From the NCBI GenBank assembly GCA_016716425.1, contig JADJWJ010000005.1:186001-250000 (forward strand): 64,000 nt of DNA. Direction: 5' to 3'. Origin of the DNA: Betaproteobacteria bacterium. GTDB lineage: Bacteria; Pseudomonadota; Gammaproteobacteria; Burkholderiales; Casimicrobiaceae. The translations under genes and the position numbers were made by a program. Positions 33,317 to 42,200 of this stretch are shown piece by piece (positions within the stretch are counted from its first letter, which is position 1; each line of letters opens with the position of its first letter). The notes beneath the pieces are model-generated. The model searched no databases. It had not been told where the DNA came from and was given only the letters and a program-made list of their open reading frames with translations.

Positions 33317-34492
33317 ATGGCGCGCGCGCAGCGCATTCTGCTCGTCGGCGGCGGCCACAGCCACGTCGAGGTGCTGCGGCGCTTCGCGCTGCGTCCCGAC
33401 CCGCAGGTTGCGCTGACGCTCGTCTCGCCCGAACCGGAAACCGCCTACTCGGGGATGTTGCCGGGCCTCGTCGCCGGCCTTTACACGCGTGCCGAGGCGC
33501 ACATCGCGCTGCCGCCGCTCGCGCGCTGGGCAGGCGCGCGCTTCCTCACCGACCGCGTGGAGGCGCTCGACCTGCACGAGAAGACGGCCGCGATGGCGGA
33601 CGGCATGCGCGAGCCGTTCGACTTCGTGTCGCTCGACGTCGGCTCGGCCCCCGACGACCGCGTCGCCGGCGCGCGCGCGCACGCGATCGCCGTCAAGCCG
33701 GTGGCGGCCTTCCTCGCGGCGTGGGAGCGCATGCAGATGGACGCAGCCGGGGGCACGGTGCGTACGATCGCCGTCGTGGGCGGCGGCGCCGCGGGCGTGG
33801 AGGTCCTGCTCGCGATGCACGCGCGTCTCGCGGCCGCGCTGGGCGCGGGCGCGCCCCGGTTCGCGCTGATCACCGACCAGCCGCACGTGCTGCCCGGGCA
33901 CCCACCCGCGGTCCGGGCGCGCATCGGGCGCATCCTGGTCGCGCGCGGCGTCGTACTGCACTTCGACAGCCCGGCCGTCGCCGTGGAGCCGGGCGCGGTC
34001 GTCGTCGCGCACGGCCGGCGGATCGCGGCGGACCGCATCGTGTGGGCCGTCGCGGCCGCGGCGCAGCCGTGGCTCGCGGCCTCCGGACTCGCGTGCGACG
34101 CGCGCGGGTTCGTGCGGGTCGACGAGGCGCTGCGCTCGCCGTCGCATCCGTTCGTGTTCGCCGCCGGCGACTGCGCGACGCAGGCGCAGCATCCGCGTCC
34201 CAAGTCGGGCGTGTTCGCAGTGCGTCAGGGTCCGCCGCTCGCCGGCAACCTGCGCCGCGTGGCGCGAGGCGCGCCGACGACCGCGTACATCCCGCAGCGA
34301 CGGGCGCTGGCGCTGATCACGACCGGCGGCCGCCACGCGATCGCGTCGTGGGGACCGTTCGTCGCACAGGGCCCGTGGGTCTGGCGCTGGAAGGACCGGA
34401 TCGACCGGCGATTCATGGCAAAGTACGTGCCGCCCGCGGGCGCCGGTTCCGCGCCTGCGCCACTTTCCCCCGACCGCGAGCAAAGCCGATGA
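33317..34492 (+). CDS. FAD-dependent NAD(P)/pyridine nucleotide-disulphide oxidoreductase, SelD-associated type
   Basis: The product has 391 residues. The FAD-binding start reads RILLVGGGHSHVEVLRRFA, followed by PETAYSGMLPGLVAGLY, a second Rossmann motif AVVGGGAAGVEVLLAMHARL and the FAD-contacting VFAAGDCAT. This is the family often found fused or next to selenide water dikinase SelD (TIGR03169-like), but no selD is seen here. The electron donor and substrate are unknown. The start ATG 33317 has no strong ribosome-binding site. It overlaps the next gene by the ATGA arrangement. Confidence 0.8.
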   Translation: MARAQRILLVGGGHSHVEVLRRFALRPDPQVALTLVSPEPETAYSGMLPGLVAGLYTRAEAHIALPPLARWAGARFLTDRVEALDLHEKTAAMADGMREPFDFVSLDVGSAPDDRVAGARAHAIAVKPVAAFLAAWERMQMDAAGGTVRTIAVVGGGAAGVEVLLAMHARLAAALGAGAPRFALITDQPHVLPGHPPAVRARIGRILVARGVVLHFDSPAVAVEPGAVVVAHGRRIAADRIVWAVAAAAQPWLAASGLACDARGFVRVDEALRSPSHPFVFAAGDCATQAQHPRPKSGVFAVRQGPPLAGNLRRVARGAPTTAYIPQRRALALITTGGRHAIASWGPFVAQGPWVWRWKDRIDRRFMAKYVPPAGAGSAPAPLSPDREQSR

Positions 34493-35460
34493 CCGCGCAC
34501 TTTCCCTGGCGCCGCGTGCTGGCGGCGTTGCTGCTCGTAGCCGCGACGGGCGCCGGTGCACAGCCGTCGTCCGAACGCGCGCTCGTGCCGCAGCAGGTCT
34601 CGCCGCACGGCTGGTTCGTTCAGGGCGAGGCCGGCATGGCCAGCACCGCGAACCGGGGCTTCATGTCGAACGCCGGGTTCGTCGTCACCGCCGACGGCGT
34701 CGTGGTATTCGATACCCTCGGCACGCCCGCGCTGGGCCAGGCGCTGCTGGCGGCGATCGCCAGGGTCACGCCGCAGCCGGTGCGCCGCGTCGTGGTCAGC
34801 CACTACCACGCGGATCATTTCTACGGGTTGCAGCCGCTCAAGGCGGCGGGCGGCGAGGTCTGGGCGCACCGCGATGCGCGGCGGTACCTCGAGTCGCCGC
34901 AGGCGGCGGAGCGGCTGGCGCAACGGCGCGCCGAGCTTTCCCCGTGGATCGACGACAGGATGGTGATCGTGGCGCCCGACGTCTGGATCGACGGCGACAC
35001 GAGCTTCCGCATGGGGGGGCTCACGTTCCGCGTCGTCCACGCCGGCGCCGCGCACGCCCCCGAGGACCTCATGCTGTACGTCGAGGAAGATCGGCTGCTC
35101 TTCGCGGGCGACCTCCTCTTCGCGGGGCGCGTGCCCTTCGTCGGCAACGCGGACAGCCGCGGGTGGCTGGCGGCGCTGGACGGGATGGTCGCGCTCGCGC
35201 CGGCCGTGGTCGTTCCCGGCCACGGCCCGGCGTCGACCAACGTGGCGCGCGACCTCGCGCTGACGCGCGACTACCTCGTCTTCCTGCGCACGACGATGGG
35301 CGCGGCCGCCGCCGATCTCGTGCCGTTCGACGACGCCTACGCGCAGACCGACTGGTCGCGCTTCGCGAGCCTGCCCGCGTTCGCGCAGGCCAACCGGATC
35401 AACGCGTACGGAACCTACCTGCGCATGGAGCAGGAGCTGCTCGAGGGAACCAAGCCATGA
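34489..35460 (+). CDS. Secreted metallo-beta-lactamase-fold hydrolase
   Basis: The product has 323 residues. The signal peptide ends at ATGAGAQPS. The zinc motif HYHADHFYG (HxHxDH), then HAGAAHAPEDLM, and PGHGPAST near the C-terminus give all metal ligands of the MBL fold. Relatives act in sulphur or quinoprotein systems (SoxH-like), but the substrate here cannot be read from sequence. The start ATG 34489 overlaps the previous stop codon, and the stop overlaps the next start, so the three genes form one operon. Confidence 0.82.
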   Translation: MTAHFPWRRVLAALLLVAATGAGAQPSSERALVPQQVSPHGWFVQGEAGMASTANRGFMSNAGFVVTADGVVVFDTLGTPALGQALLAAIARVTPQPVRRVVVSHYHADHFYGLQPLKAAGGEVWAHRDARRYLESPQAAERLAQRRAELSPWIDDRMVIVAPDVWIDGDTSFRMGGLTFRVVHAGAAHAPEDLMLYVEEDRLLFAGDLLFAGRVPFVGNADSRGWLAALDGMVALAPAVVVPGHGPASTNVARDLALTRDYLVFLRTTMGAAAADLVPFDDAYAQTDWSRFASLPAFAQANRINAYGTYLRMEQELLEGTKP

Positions 35461-36260
35461 CGCCCGCCAACGACCCGGTGCTCGCCGTCGCCGTGCGCGC
35501 GGCGCGCACGGCCGCCAGCATCGTCGTGGATGCCGCGCGCGACTTGAAACGCCTGCCGACGATCGCGAAGGCGCGCGGCGAGATGGCATCCGGCGCCGAC
35601 TTCGAGGCCGAGGACGCGATCGTCGCGACGATCCGCGCCGCGTTTCCCGAACACGCGATCCTGGGCGAGGAGTCCGGGCACTTCGCCGGCGCGCGCGAAG
35701 GCGGCGGCTACAGGTGGATCGTCGACGCGATCGACGGCGCGGAGAATTTCCTGCACGGATTTCCCTACTACGCGGTGACCGTGGCGCTCGCGCACGGCAC
35801 CGAGATCACGCACGCGGTCGTCCTCGATCCCGTGCACGACGAGCTGTTCACGGCGGCGAGCGGCAAGGGGGCCTTCTGCAACGGTGCGCAGGTGCGCGTG
35901 TCGGCGTGCCTGCAGCTCGCCGACGCGCTCGTCGGCACGGTCATCCCGCCGCGCGACAGCCCCCGGCTCCCCGCCTACCTGCCGGCGCTGAACGCACTTG
36001 CCGGCCGGTGCGCGGGCATCCGGCGCGCGGGTTGCGCATCGCTGGACCTCGCGCACCTGGCGGCCGGGCGGCTCGACGGCTTCTGGATGACCGGGATCAA
36101 GCCGGGCGACCTCGCTGCCGGCGCGCTGCTCGTCAAGGAGGCCGGCGGTCGCGTCGGCGACTTCGCCGGCGGGACCCGGTTCCTGCGCGCGGCCGACGTC
36201 ATCGTCGCCACACCGGGTGTCTTCAATGCACTGCGGGAGGCGGTAGTCGCGGCGCGGTAG
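35457..36260 (+). CDS. Inositol monophosphatase-family protein with altered active site
   Basis: The product has 267 residues. The fold is that of inositol monophosphatase/SuhB: ILGEESGHFAG supplies the Glu of the metal site, and VDAIDGAENFLHGFPY corresponds to the family motif DPLDGTxNFxHGFP. The two Asp remain, but the Thr after DG, which activates the water in human IMPase (Thr95), is Ala. The late motif KPGDLAAGALLVKEAGG keeps the Asp but lacks the Trp of WDxAAG. It may be a weakly active or non-catalytic member. It overlaps the MBL gene by 4 bp and ends one base before the palindrome. Confidence 0.8.
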   Translation: MTPANDPVLAVAVRAARTAASIVVDAARDLKRLPTIAKARGEMASGADFEAEDAIVATIRAAFPEHAILGEESGHFAGAREGGGYRWIVDAIDGAENFLHGFPYYAVTVALAHGTEITHAVVLDPVHDELFTAASGKGAFCNGAQVRVSACLQLADALVGTVIPPRDSPRLPAYLPALNALAGRCAGIRRAGCASLDLAHLAAGRLDGFWMTGIKPGDLAAGALLVKEAGGRVGDFAGGTRFLRAADVIVATPGVFNALREAVVAAR

Positions 36261-36316
36261 CCGAGGGTCTGACCCTTATCATGCACTCGAATGCATGATA
36301 AGGGTCAGACCCTCGG
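36261..36316. repeat. 25-bp perfect palindrome (stem 25, loop 6)
   Basis: The left arm begins CCGAGGGTCTGACCC (36261-36285) and the right arm ends with GGGTCAGACCCTCGG (36292-36316). They pair perfectly over 25 bp around CTCGAA. It begins right after the stop of the IMPase-like gene. The GGGTCTGACCC core resembles interspersed palindromic repeats found in proteobacterial genomes. It could also terminate transcription. There is only one copy in this window. Confidence 0.85.
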
Positions 36317-36442
36317 CCGCGAGCCGGGCCGGCCGATCAGCGAGGGCCGGCGAATTCTCCACGCCGTCGCGCTCGGCCTGCGCGGCCAGTGCGGCGCGCC
36401 GCGACCCTCGCACCTACGCGCGCGCGATGCCCGCGGCGTCGC

Positions 36443-37417
36443 TCAGCGCTGCCACGGCAGGCGGTCGAGGTCGACGTTGCCGCCGGTGACGATGATGCCG
36501 ACGGACCTGCCCCTCACGTCGAGTGCGCCCTCGATGATCGCCGCGAGCGGCACGGCCGACGATGGCTCGATCACGAGCTTCATCCGCTCCCACGTCGCGC
36601 GCATCGCGGCGACGATCGCCTCCTCGCTGCACGTTCCGATCGCGGCGACGTGCAAGCGGAGCGCGCGCAGCGTCCGCTCGGAGAGCGTCGCGCGCAGACC
36701 ATCGGCGATCGTGTGCGGATGCGCCATCGGCTGCACGGTCCCGGCTGCGAGGCTGCGCGCCGCGTCGTCGGCGCCTGCCGGCTCGGCGCCCAGCACCACG
36801 ATGTCGGGCCGGACGCCCTTCGCCGCGATCGCCGTGCCGGCCAGCAGTCCGCCGCCCCCCACCGGCGCGACGACGATGTCGAGGTCCGGAACCTCGTCGA
36901 GCAACTCGAGCACCGCCGTACCTTGGCCGGCGATCACGGCGACGTCGTCGTACGGGTGGACCAGCGTCGCACCCGTCGTCCGCGCGACGGTCGCGCAGGT
37001 TTCGACGCGCGCCGGAAGCGTCGGCGCGCAGAAGTGCACGTGCGCGCCGAAGCCTTCGACGTTGGCGACCTTGATCTTCGGCGCGTCCTCCGGCATCACG
37101 ACGTGCGCCGGGATGCCGCGCGCGCGCGCGGCGTACGCGAGCGCCGCCCCGTGGTTGCCCGACGAGTGCGTGACCACGCCGCGCGCCGCGATGTCCGCCG
37201 GCAGGCCGAACACCGCGTTGCACGCGCCGCGGGCCTTGAACGCGCCGACCTTCTGCAGATTCTCGCACTTGAACCAGAGCCGCGCGCCCGCCATCGCGTC
37301 GAGCGAGCGGCTCGTCAGCACGGGCGTCCGATGCACGTGAGGCGCGATGCGTGCCTGCGCGGCGCGGATCGCGGCCAGCTCCGGCAGCGCGACGGGGTCC
37401 TTCGTCGGGTCGCCCAT
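36443..37417 (-). CDS. PLP-dependent threonine/serine dehydratase or serine racemase
   Basis: The product has 324 residues. The PLP lysine lies in NLQKVGAFKARGACNA near residue 61, the phosphate-binding loop is VAPVGGGGLLAGTAIA, and SSGNHGAALAYAARARG binds substrate. The protein has a single catalytic domain without the C-terminal regulatory ACT part of biosynthetic threonine deaminase. The closest roles are catabolic threonine dehydratase or serine/threonine racemase, which cannot be told apart here. It lies 13 bp from the decayed uxaA-like fragment, upstream in the minus direction. Confidence 0.82.
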   Translation of the reverse strand: MGDPTKDPVALPELAAIRAAQARIAPHVHRTPVLTSRSLDAMAGARLWFKCENLQKVGAFKARGACNAVFGLPADIAARGVVTHSSGNHGAALAYAARARGIPAHVVMPEDAPKIKVANVEGFGAHVHFCAPTLPARVETCATVARTTGATLVHPYDDVAVIAGQGTAVLELLDEVPDLDIVVAPVGGGGLLAGTAIAAKGVRPDIVVLGAEPAGADDAARSLAAGTVQPMAHPHTIADGLRATLSERTLRALRLHVAAIGTCSEEAIVAAMRATWERMKLVIEPSSAVPLAAIIEGALDVRGRSVGIIVTGGNVDLDRLPWQR

Positions 37418-37430
37418 CGGTCAGTTCCGG

Positions 37431-37763
37431 TCAGGCGCTCTCATGGTGGCGCGTCAGCACGAATTCGCGGTGGCCGAGGGCCTCCGCCTTGTCGAGCACG
37501 CCGTCGACGCGGCACGTCCGGCCGATCTTCCGGCTGTTGCCGCGCGATCTCTCCTCGATGGTCGTCATGCCGCCGGCAATGTTGCTCCTGGTCGCCTGCC
37601 GGTCGGAGAGGTCGCTCGTCCTGTGGCGCTCGATCCACTCGATGTCGTGCGCGACCGCCTCGCACGCCGCGTTCGATGGATCGTCGACCTTCAGGACGAT
37701 CACGTGGTTGCGCACGCCTCCACGGCCATTCGCGCGGCGGTACCCCCGGAACGTCTTGTTCAT
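37431..37763 (-). pseudogene. Internally deleted altronate/galactarate dehydratase (UxaA-like) remnant
   Basis: The first 35 or so residues match the beginning of the large UxaA catalytic domain (FRGYRRANGRGGVRNHVIVL, then DDPSNAACEAVA). The reading then jumps to a part normally hundreds of residues further on (NIAGGMTTIEERSRGN, then IGRTCRVDGVLDKAEA) and stops shortly after. The middle and C-terminus, with the iron site, are gone. It is certainly non-functional as UxaA. Together with the SAF-domain relic upstream it marks a lost hexarate or hexuronate pathway. Confidence 0.75.
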
Positions 37764-37833
37764 CGAGGAATTCTGCAATCAGTCAGGCGAGAACGCCGAA
37801 GCCGTCACCGCCGCGAGAGTCGCGACGCCTGCC

Positions 37834-37904
37834 GCGGGGCCGTGAGGCGTTGGGCATCGAGCGAGCGCAGCGAAGTTCGACGCTCCAACGCCTTGCGGCC
37901 CCGC
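37834..37904. repeat. Imperfect 20-bp inverted repeat inside the decayed uxaA locus
   Basis: GCGGGGCCGTGAGGCGTTGG (37834-37853) pairs with CCAACGCCTTGCGGCCCCGC (37885-37904) at 18 of 20 positions around a 31-base loop. It sits between the two uxaA relics and might be a small mobile palindrome or a transcription terminator. Confidence 0.5.
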
Positions 37905-37950
37905 GCCACCGGAAACGCCGCAGTGCGACCGAAATCGCGCCCGCCACTCG

Positions 37951-38230
37951 CCACCGCTTCGTCCCGATGTTGTGGACATGCGCGTGCCGCCGCTACGCGA
38001 TCGGCGGCACGACGCGGCCGGTGTCGATGCCGTACCTGATGACGGTGTCCCCCGACCACCCGGTCCTCCAGCGCGACCTTGTGGCCGCGCGGAAGGTCCC
38101 GGGCGCAGGGCCGCGTGAGCGCCCGGTCCGCGGCGAGGATCAGCCCGGTGAGCGGCATTCCGGCCTTGACGCCGTCGACGACGACCACCGCGCCGGCGTC
38201 GGCGGGATCGTGCAGTACGCAATGACTCAT
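37951..38230 (-). pseudogene. Broken SAF-domain UxaA-family small protein
   Basis: The reading starts MSHCVLHDPADAGAVVVVDG and continues PRGHKVALEDRVVG, the SAF domain of small altronate dehydratase-like proteins. One extra G in a run of five (about 38051-38055) shifts the frame. After correction it reads DTVIRYGIDTGRVVPPIA, meets a TAG stop at 37993-37995, and then RRHAHVHNIGTKRW, the expected C-terminal end. A frameshift plus an in-frame stop means true decay, not just an error. In intact loci this gene precedes the catalytic uxaA domain. Confidence 0.75.
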
Positions 38231-38474
38231 GGGACCGCTCCGGTTCTGTATGCCCGTAACGCCGGCGCACGGGTCGCCGCTGCCGGCGGCCGTCGGACGC
38301 GGCCGTCTGCCGCGGCCGGCGGTCGCGCACGTGAATCCTGCCGCCGCGCTGCTCGCCGAGCGAACTGAACGATTCGTATCATTTCACTCATTGCCTGCCG
38401 GCGTCTACACTGGACGCGTGATCGCGACCCGACCCGGCACCGCCGCCGTGCGCCACCGCCGCCCGCGCCCATGG

Positions 38475-38612
38475 TCGCTGCTGCAGATCCGGCGCGTCGC
38501 GCAGACGCACGACGACGCGCCCGTCGAGTACCGCGTATCGCACGTGAACACGTCTCGCCACGAGTACCGGGCCGAGATCGGGCGCGCCAGTCCGGCGGCG
38601 CCGGGCCCTTGA
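38475..38612 (+). pseudogene. C-terminal fragment of a GntR-family regulator (UTRA domain)
   Basis: The plus-strand reading RRVAQTHDDAPVEYRVSHVN, then TSRHEYRAEIGR, resembles the last part of the UTRA ligand-binding domain of GntR/HutC-like regulators. The winged-helix DNA-binding part is missing; the sequence from 38231 to 38475 shows nothing recognisable. GntR regulators commonly lie divergent to uxaA-like genes, so this is probably the lost regulator of the decayed locus. Confidence 0.55.
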
Positions 38613-38623
38613 TCCCCGCCCGA

Positions 38624-39199
38624 ATGCGCGCCGGTAGCCGATCCCTGCTCGCCGCGACCGCTCTGGCCATGGCGGCGCTCGCCTGGCCGCCGGCGGCGAC
38701 GGCCGCAGGCGCGGACGACGACATCGTCGTCCGGGCGTCGCACCGCGCCGGCACGGTGACGATCGTCGTCGAGTGCCCGGTGACCGCGCCGCGCGATATC
38801 GTGTGGGACGTACTGACCGACTACGACGGGATGGCGCGCTTCATCTCGAACGTCGAGCAGAGCGTCGTGCGCCTGCGCTTCGGCACGCGCCTGCAGGTCT
38901 TCCAGAAGGGCAAGGCCTCGCGCGGCCCTCTCACGTTTCCGTTCGAGAGCCTGCGCGACGTCGAGCTCTCGCCACCGACAGAGATCCGCTCGACGATGAT
39001 CAGCGGGGACACGATGCCGGCGTCGTTCACGACGCGCATCGAGGGTGCCGGGCCGACGCTGCGCATCGTGCACCGCGGCACCTACACGCCGAACCTGTGG
39101 GTGCCGCCGCTGATCGGGCCCGTGCTGATCGAGACGGAGACGCGCAAGCAGTACGGCGAGCTCCGCGCCGAGATGCTGCGGCGGGCCGCAGCCAGGTGA
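38624..39199 (+). CDS. Secreted START/SRPBCC-like (polyketide cyclase-type) protein
   Basis: The product has 191 residues. A signal peptide (LAWPPAATAAGADD) precedes a single START-like domain: VTAPRDIVWDVLTDYDGMAR, FISNVEQSVVRLR, RIVHRGTYTPNLWVPPLIGP. Such domains bind lipids or other hydrophobic ligands; the periplasmic ones are mostly uncharacterised. ATG 38624 lies within a Gly/Pro-rich leader, and no strong ribosome-binding site was seen. It is convergent with the large Ig-repeat gene. Confidence 0.78.
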   Translation: MRAGSRSLLAATALAMAALAWPPAATAAGADDDIVVRASHRAGTVTIVVECPVTAPRDIVWDVLTDYDGMARFISNVEQSVVRLRFGTRLQVFQKGKASRGPLTFPFESLRDVELSPPTEIRSTMISGDTMPASFTTRIEGAGPTLRIVHRGTYTPNLWVPPLIGPVLIETETRKQYGELRAEMLRRAAAR

Positions 39200-39280
39200 C
39201 CTGTCGTTCGCCGGATCGACGCGCAACCCGGCGCCGACAGGACCCCGGACACGGCCCGCGCGCCCATGCTCGCGCACGCA

Positions 39281-42200
39281 TCACATGCTCTCCATCCGCC
39301 ACAGACCATCACCGCCACGGATCAGGTAGAGCATGAACACACGGTCGCCGTCGGCAGTCGGGCGCAGGAGCGTCAGCTCCGCCCAGTCGTCGGTGATCAC
39401 GCCGTCGGTCGGCGTGCCGAGCTGTGCCGCCACGGCTGGCAGCGAGGCGCCGAGCGCGCCGAAGATGTCTGCGTAGCGCGCCTGCGCGTCGCCCACGAAC
39501 AGTTTCAGGGCGCCGGTCGCGTTGTTGGCGAGCATGCGGTCGGTCAGCGTCCGGTAGACGCCGATCACCTTCGCCGCCAGCTCGCCCGGCGCGAGCGCCT
39601 TCACCTTGAGCGCCGCCTGGAACACGATCGCGCCACCGGCGGCCACCACGCGCACGCGGACCGTGTAGACGCCGGGCGCCGGATAGTGGAGCGCGACGCT
39701 CGCCGCGCCGTCCGGCAGGCTCGGCAGCGTCGCGTCGACCGTCCCGTCGTCCTGCATGTCGATCTCGATGCGCTGGAACGGCGCGTTGCCGCGGTTCGCG
39801 ATCGTCAGGCTCGGCGAGAACGGCGCCAGCCCTTCGGGCTCGGATAGCCAGGCACGGAACGGGCTGGCGCCAGTGCTGGTTACGGTGATCGTCCGCGTGA
39901 CCGGCGCCGCGTCCTGCGAATTGAGCACGAGCGTCACCGTGTTGGCCCCGGGCTTCAGCGCGACGTCGTGCGCGAAGAAGCGCCCCGCGCGGTCGTGCGG
40001 CGCCCGCTGGCCGTTGACGATCACCGCGGCATTCTCCGGCGCCGCCACCGTGCCGCCGAAGGAGATCGCGTCGTCGGCAATGCTGCTGCCGTCCACGCCG
40101 GGATCCGGCTCCAGCGCTGCGGCGGCGACGACCGTGGTCGTGACGGGAAGCGCCGAGGCTATGGCACCGCTGGCGTCGCGCACGCGCGCGCTGACGGTGT
40201 GCGTACCGGCCGGAACGCCGGTCCACAGCAGCACGTAGGGCGCCGCGTTGCGGGAGCCCAGCAGCACGCCGTCACCGTAGAAGTCGACGCGGTCGACCGT
40301 TCCCGAGCCCGCGACGCCGTCCGCCATGATCCGGATGTCCGCGGGTGCGTAGTGAACCTGGCCCGGGTACGGTTCGACCACCGCGACCGCGAGGCTGGCC
40401 ACGGCGATCGCGACCGGCCACATCACCGTCGCCTGGCCGTCCGCTGCGTACGCGCGCGCCTCCACGGCGTGGGCCCCCGGCGCCGCCCCCGTCCACGTGA
40501 ACTTCGCGGCGGCGACCGTCGGCGCGCCGACGACGTCCACGCTGCCGAGCACGTGCCCGTCGGCGCGGAACTCGATGCGCGCCACGCCGGCGCGCACACC
40601 TGCCCGCGCCTCGAGGACGATCGGGTCGCCCGGTCCGAACGATGCCCCGGCAGCCGGCGCGGCAAGCTCCACGAACTCGTTCTGTCGCACGGTGATCGTC
40701 CGCGGCGCCGACACCGTCATCTTGGTGCCGCCGTCGAACCTGCCGACCGCGACGAGGTCGTAGCTGCCCTGCTCCACTCCGGTCCAGTGCGCCGAATACG
40801 GCGGCAGCGTCGCGCTGGCGATCGTCTGCGTCCCCGCCATGTAGTCGACGCGCGTCAACCGCGCCTGCGGATCGTCGGCGGCCGCCGTCAGCGCGACCGT
40901 GGCCGGCGCGAGAAAGGCCTGGCCGTCGGCCGGCGCGGTGAGCGCCACGTGCGGCACCTCGCCGCCGCCCGCCACCGCATTCACGATGACGGGCAACGAC
41001 ATCGTGTCCGGTGCGAACGCCTGCAGCGCGTACACGCGCAGTGCGTGAACGCCCTCGAACAGCGTGTGCGGGTACGTCCATGGTGGTGCCGTCTTCTGCC
41101 CGATCTTGTACGGCCCGTCGTGGAACTCGACCATCTCGATCGTTCCGTCCGGCGCCACGACGTCGGCGACGATCGCGACCGTAGTGCCGGCGACGACGGT
41201 GCTGTTCGCGGCGGGACTCGTGATCACGACGAACGGCGCGCGGCGGGTGACCGGGACATCGGCGAACACGGGAAGCGACCGCGACTCGGCCCCGCGGTCG
41301 TCGACGGCGATGGCCTCGATCGCGTGCCGCCCCGACGCAGGCGAGAACGTGCCCGCATAGGGCGACGCGCCGTCGCTGGCGACGAGCCGGCCGTTGTCGA
41401 CGAAGCGCACGGTCGCCACCGCACCGTCCGGATCGGACGCGGTGGCCGCGAGTCCGATCGCCGGCGTCCCCACCAGCGTTCCGTACACCGCGCCGTTGAC
41501 CGGTGCGGTCAGCGCGACGTTCGGCGGTCGATTCCGCTGCGCAACGTGGATGGCGACCGGCGGCGAGTCGACGCTTGCACCGTCGGCGTCGATCGCCCGC
41601 GCGACGACCTGGCGCACGCCGGCGGCGACGTCGCGCCAGACCAGCGCGAACTCCCCGGTCGCCGCGCTGGCGGCGGTCACCGTCCCGATCGACGCACCAT
41701 CGGCGAAGAACTCCATCCTGGTCGGCGCCGGCGCTCCGGCGTACGTGCTCGTGCGGGCGGCCAGCACGATGGTCGCCGGGGCGGCGAACACGATCGAGCC
41801 GCCGTACGCCGTCTCACGCGGCGCGCTGATCGTCACGGTCCTCGGTACGTTCGCCACCACGGTGAACGGCACGACGTCCGACACGGTCGTCGCATCCGCG
41901 TCATCCGTCGCCTCCGCCCAGACCTCCCACCACTCGACGTATCGACCGTCGACCCAGCCGCCGGTGTGCGGGACGGCCGGCCACGTCGCCTGGTACGGCG
42001 GCGCGGCGAGCGTCGCCAGCAGCGCGGGCTCGTCGCCTTCCTGCCATGGCTGCGCCTGCGCGTAGAAGCGGACCGCGGTCACACGGCCGTCCGGATCGGC
42101 GGCAGTGGCCGCCAGCGTGATGTCCGGTGGCGCAACCGCCACGAAAGTGGCTCCAGCGGCGGGGCTCGTGAGGGCGACCGCCGGCGGTTGGTTCGCGACC

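Noticed and set aside
36261..36316. The palindrome as a plain rho-independent terminator
   Set aside because: A 25-bp perfect stem is longer than usual, there is no U-run, and the core resembles interspersed repeats. A terminating role is possible but not the preferred explanation.
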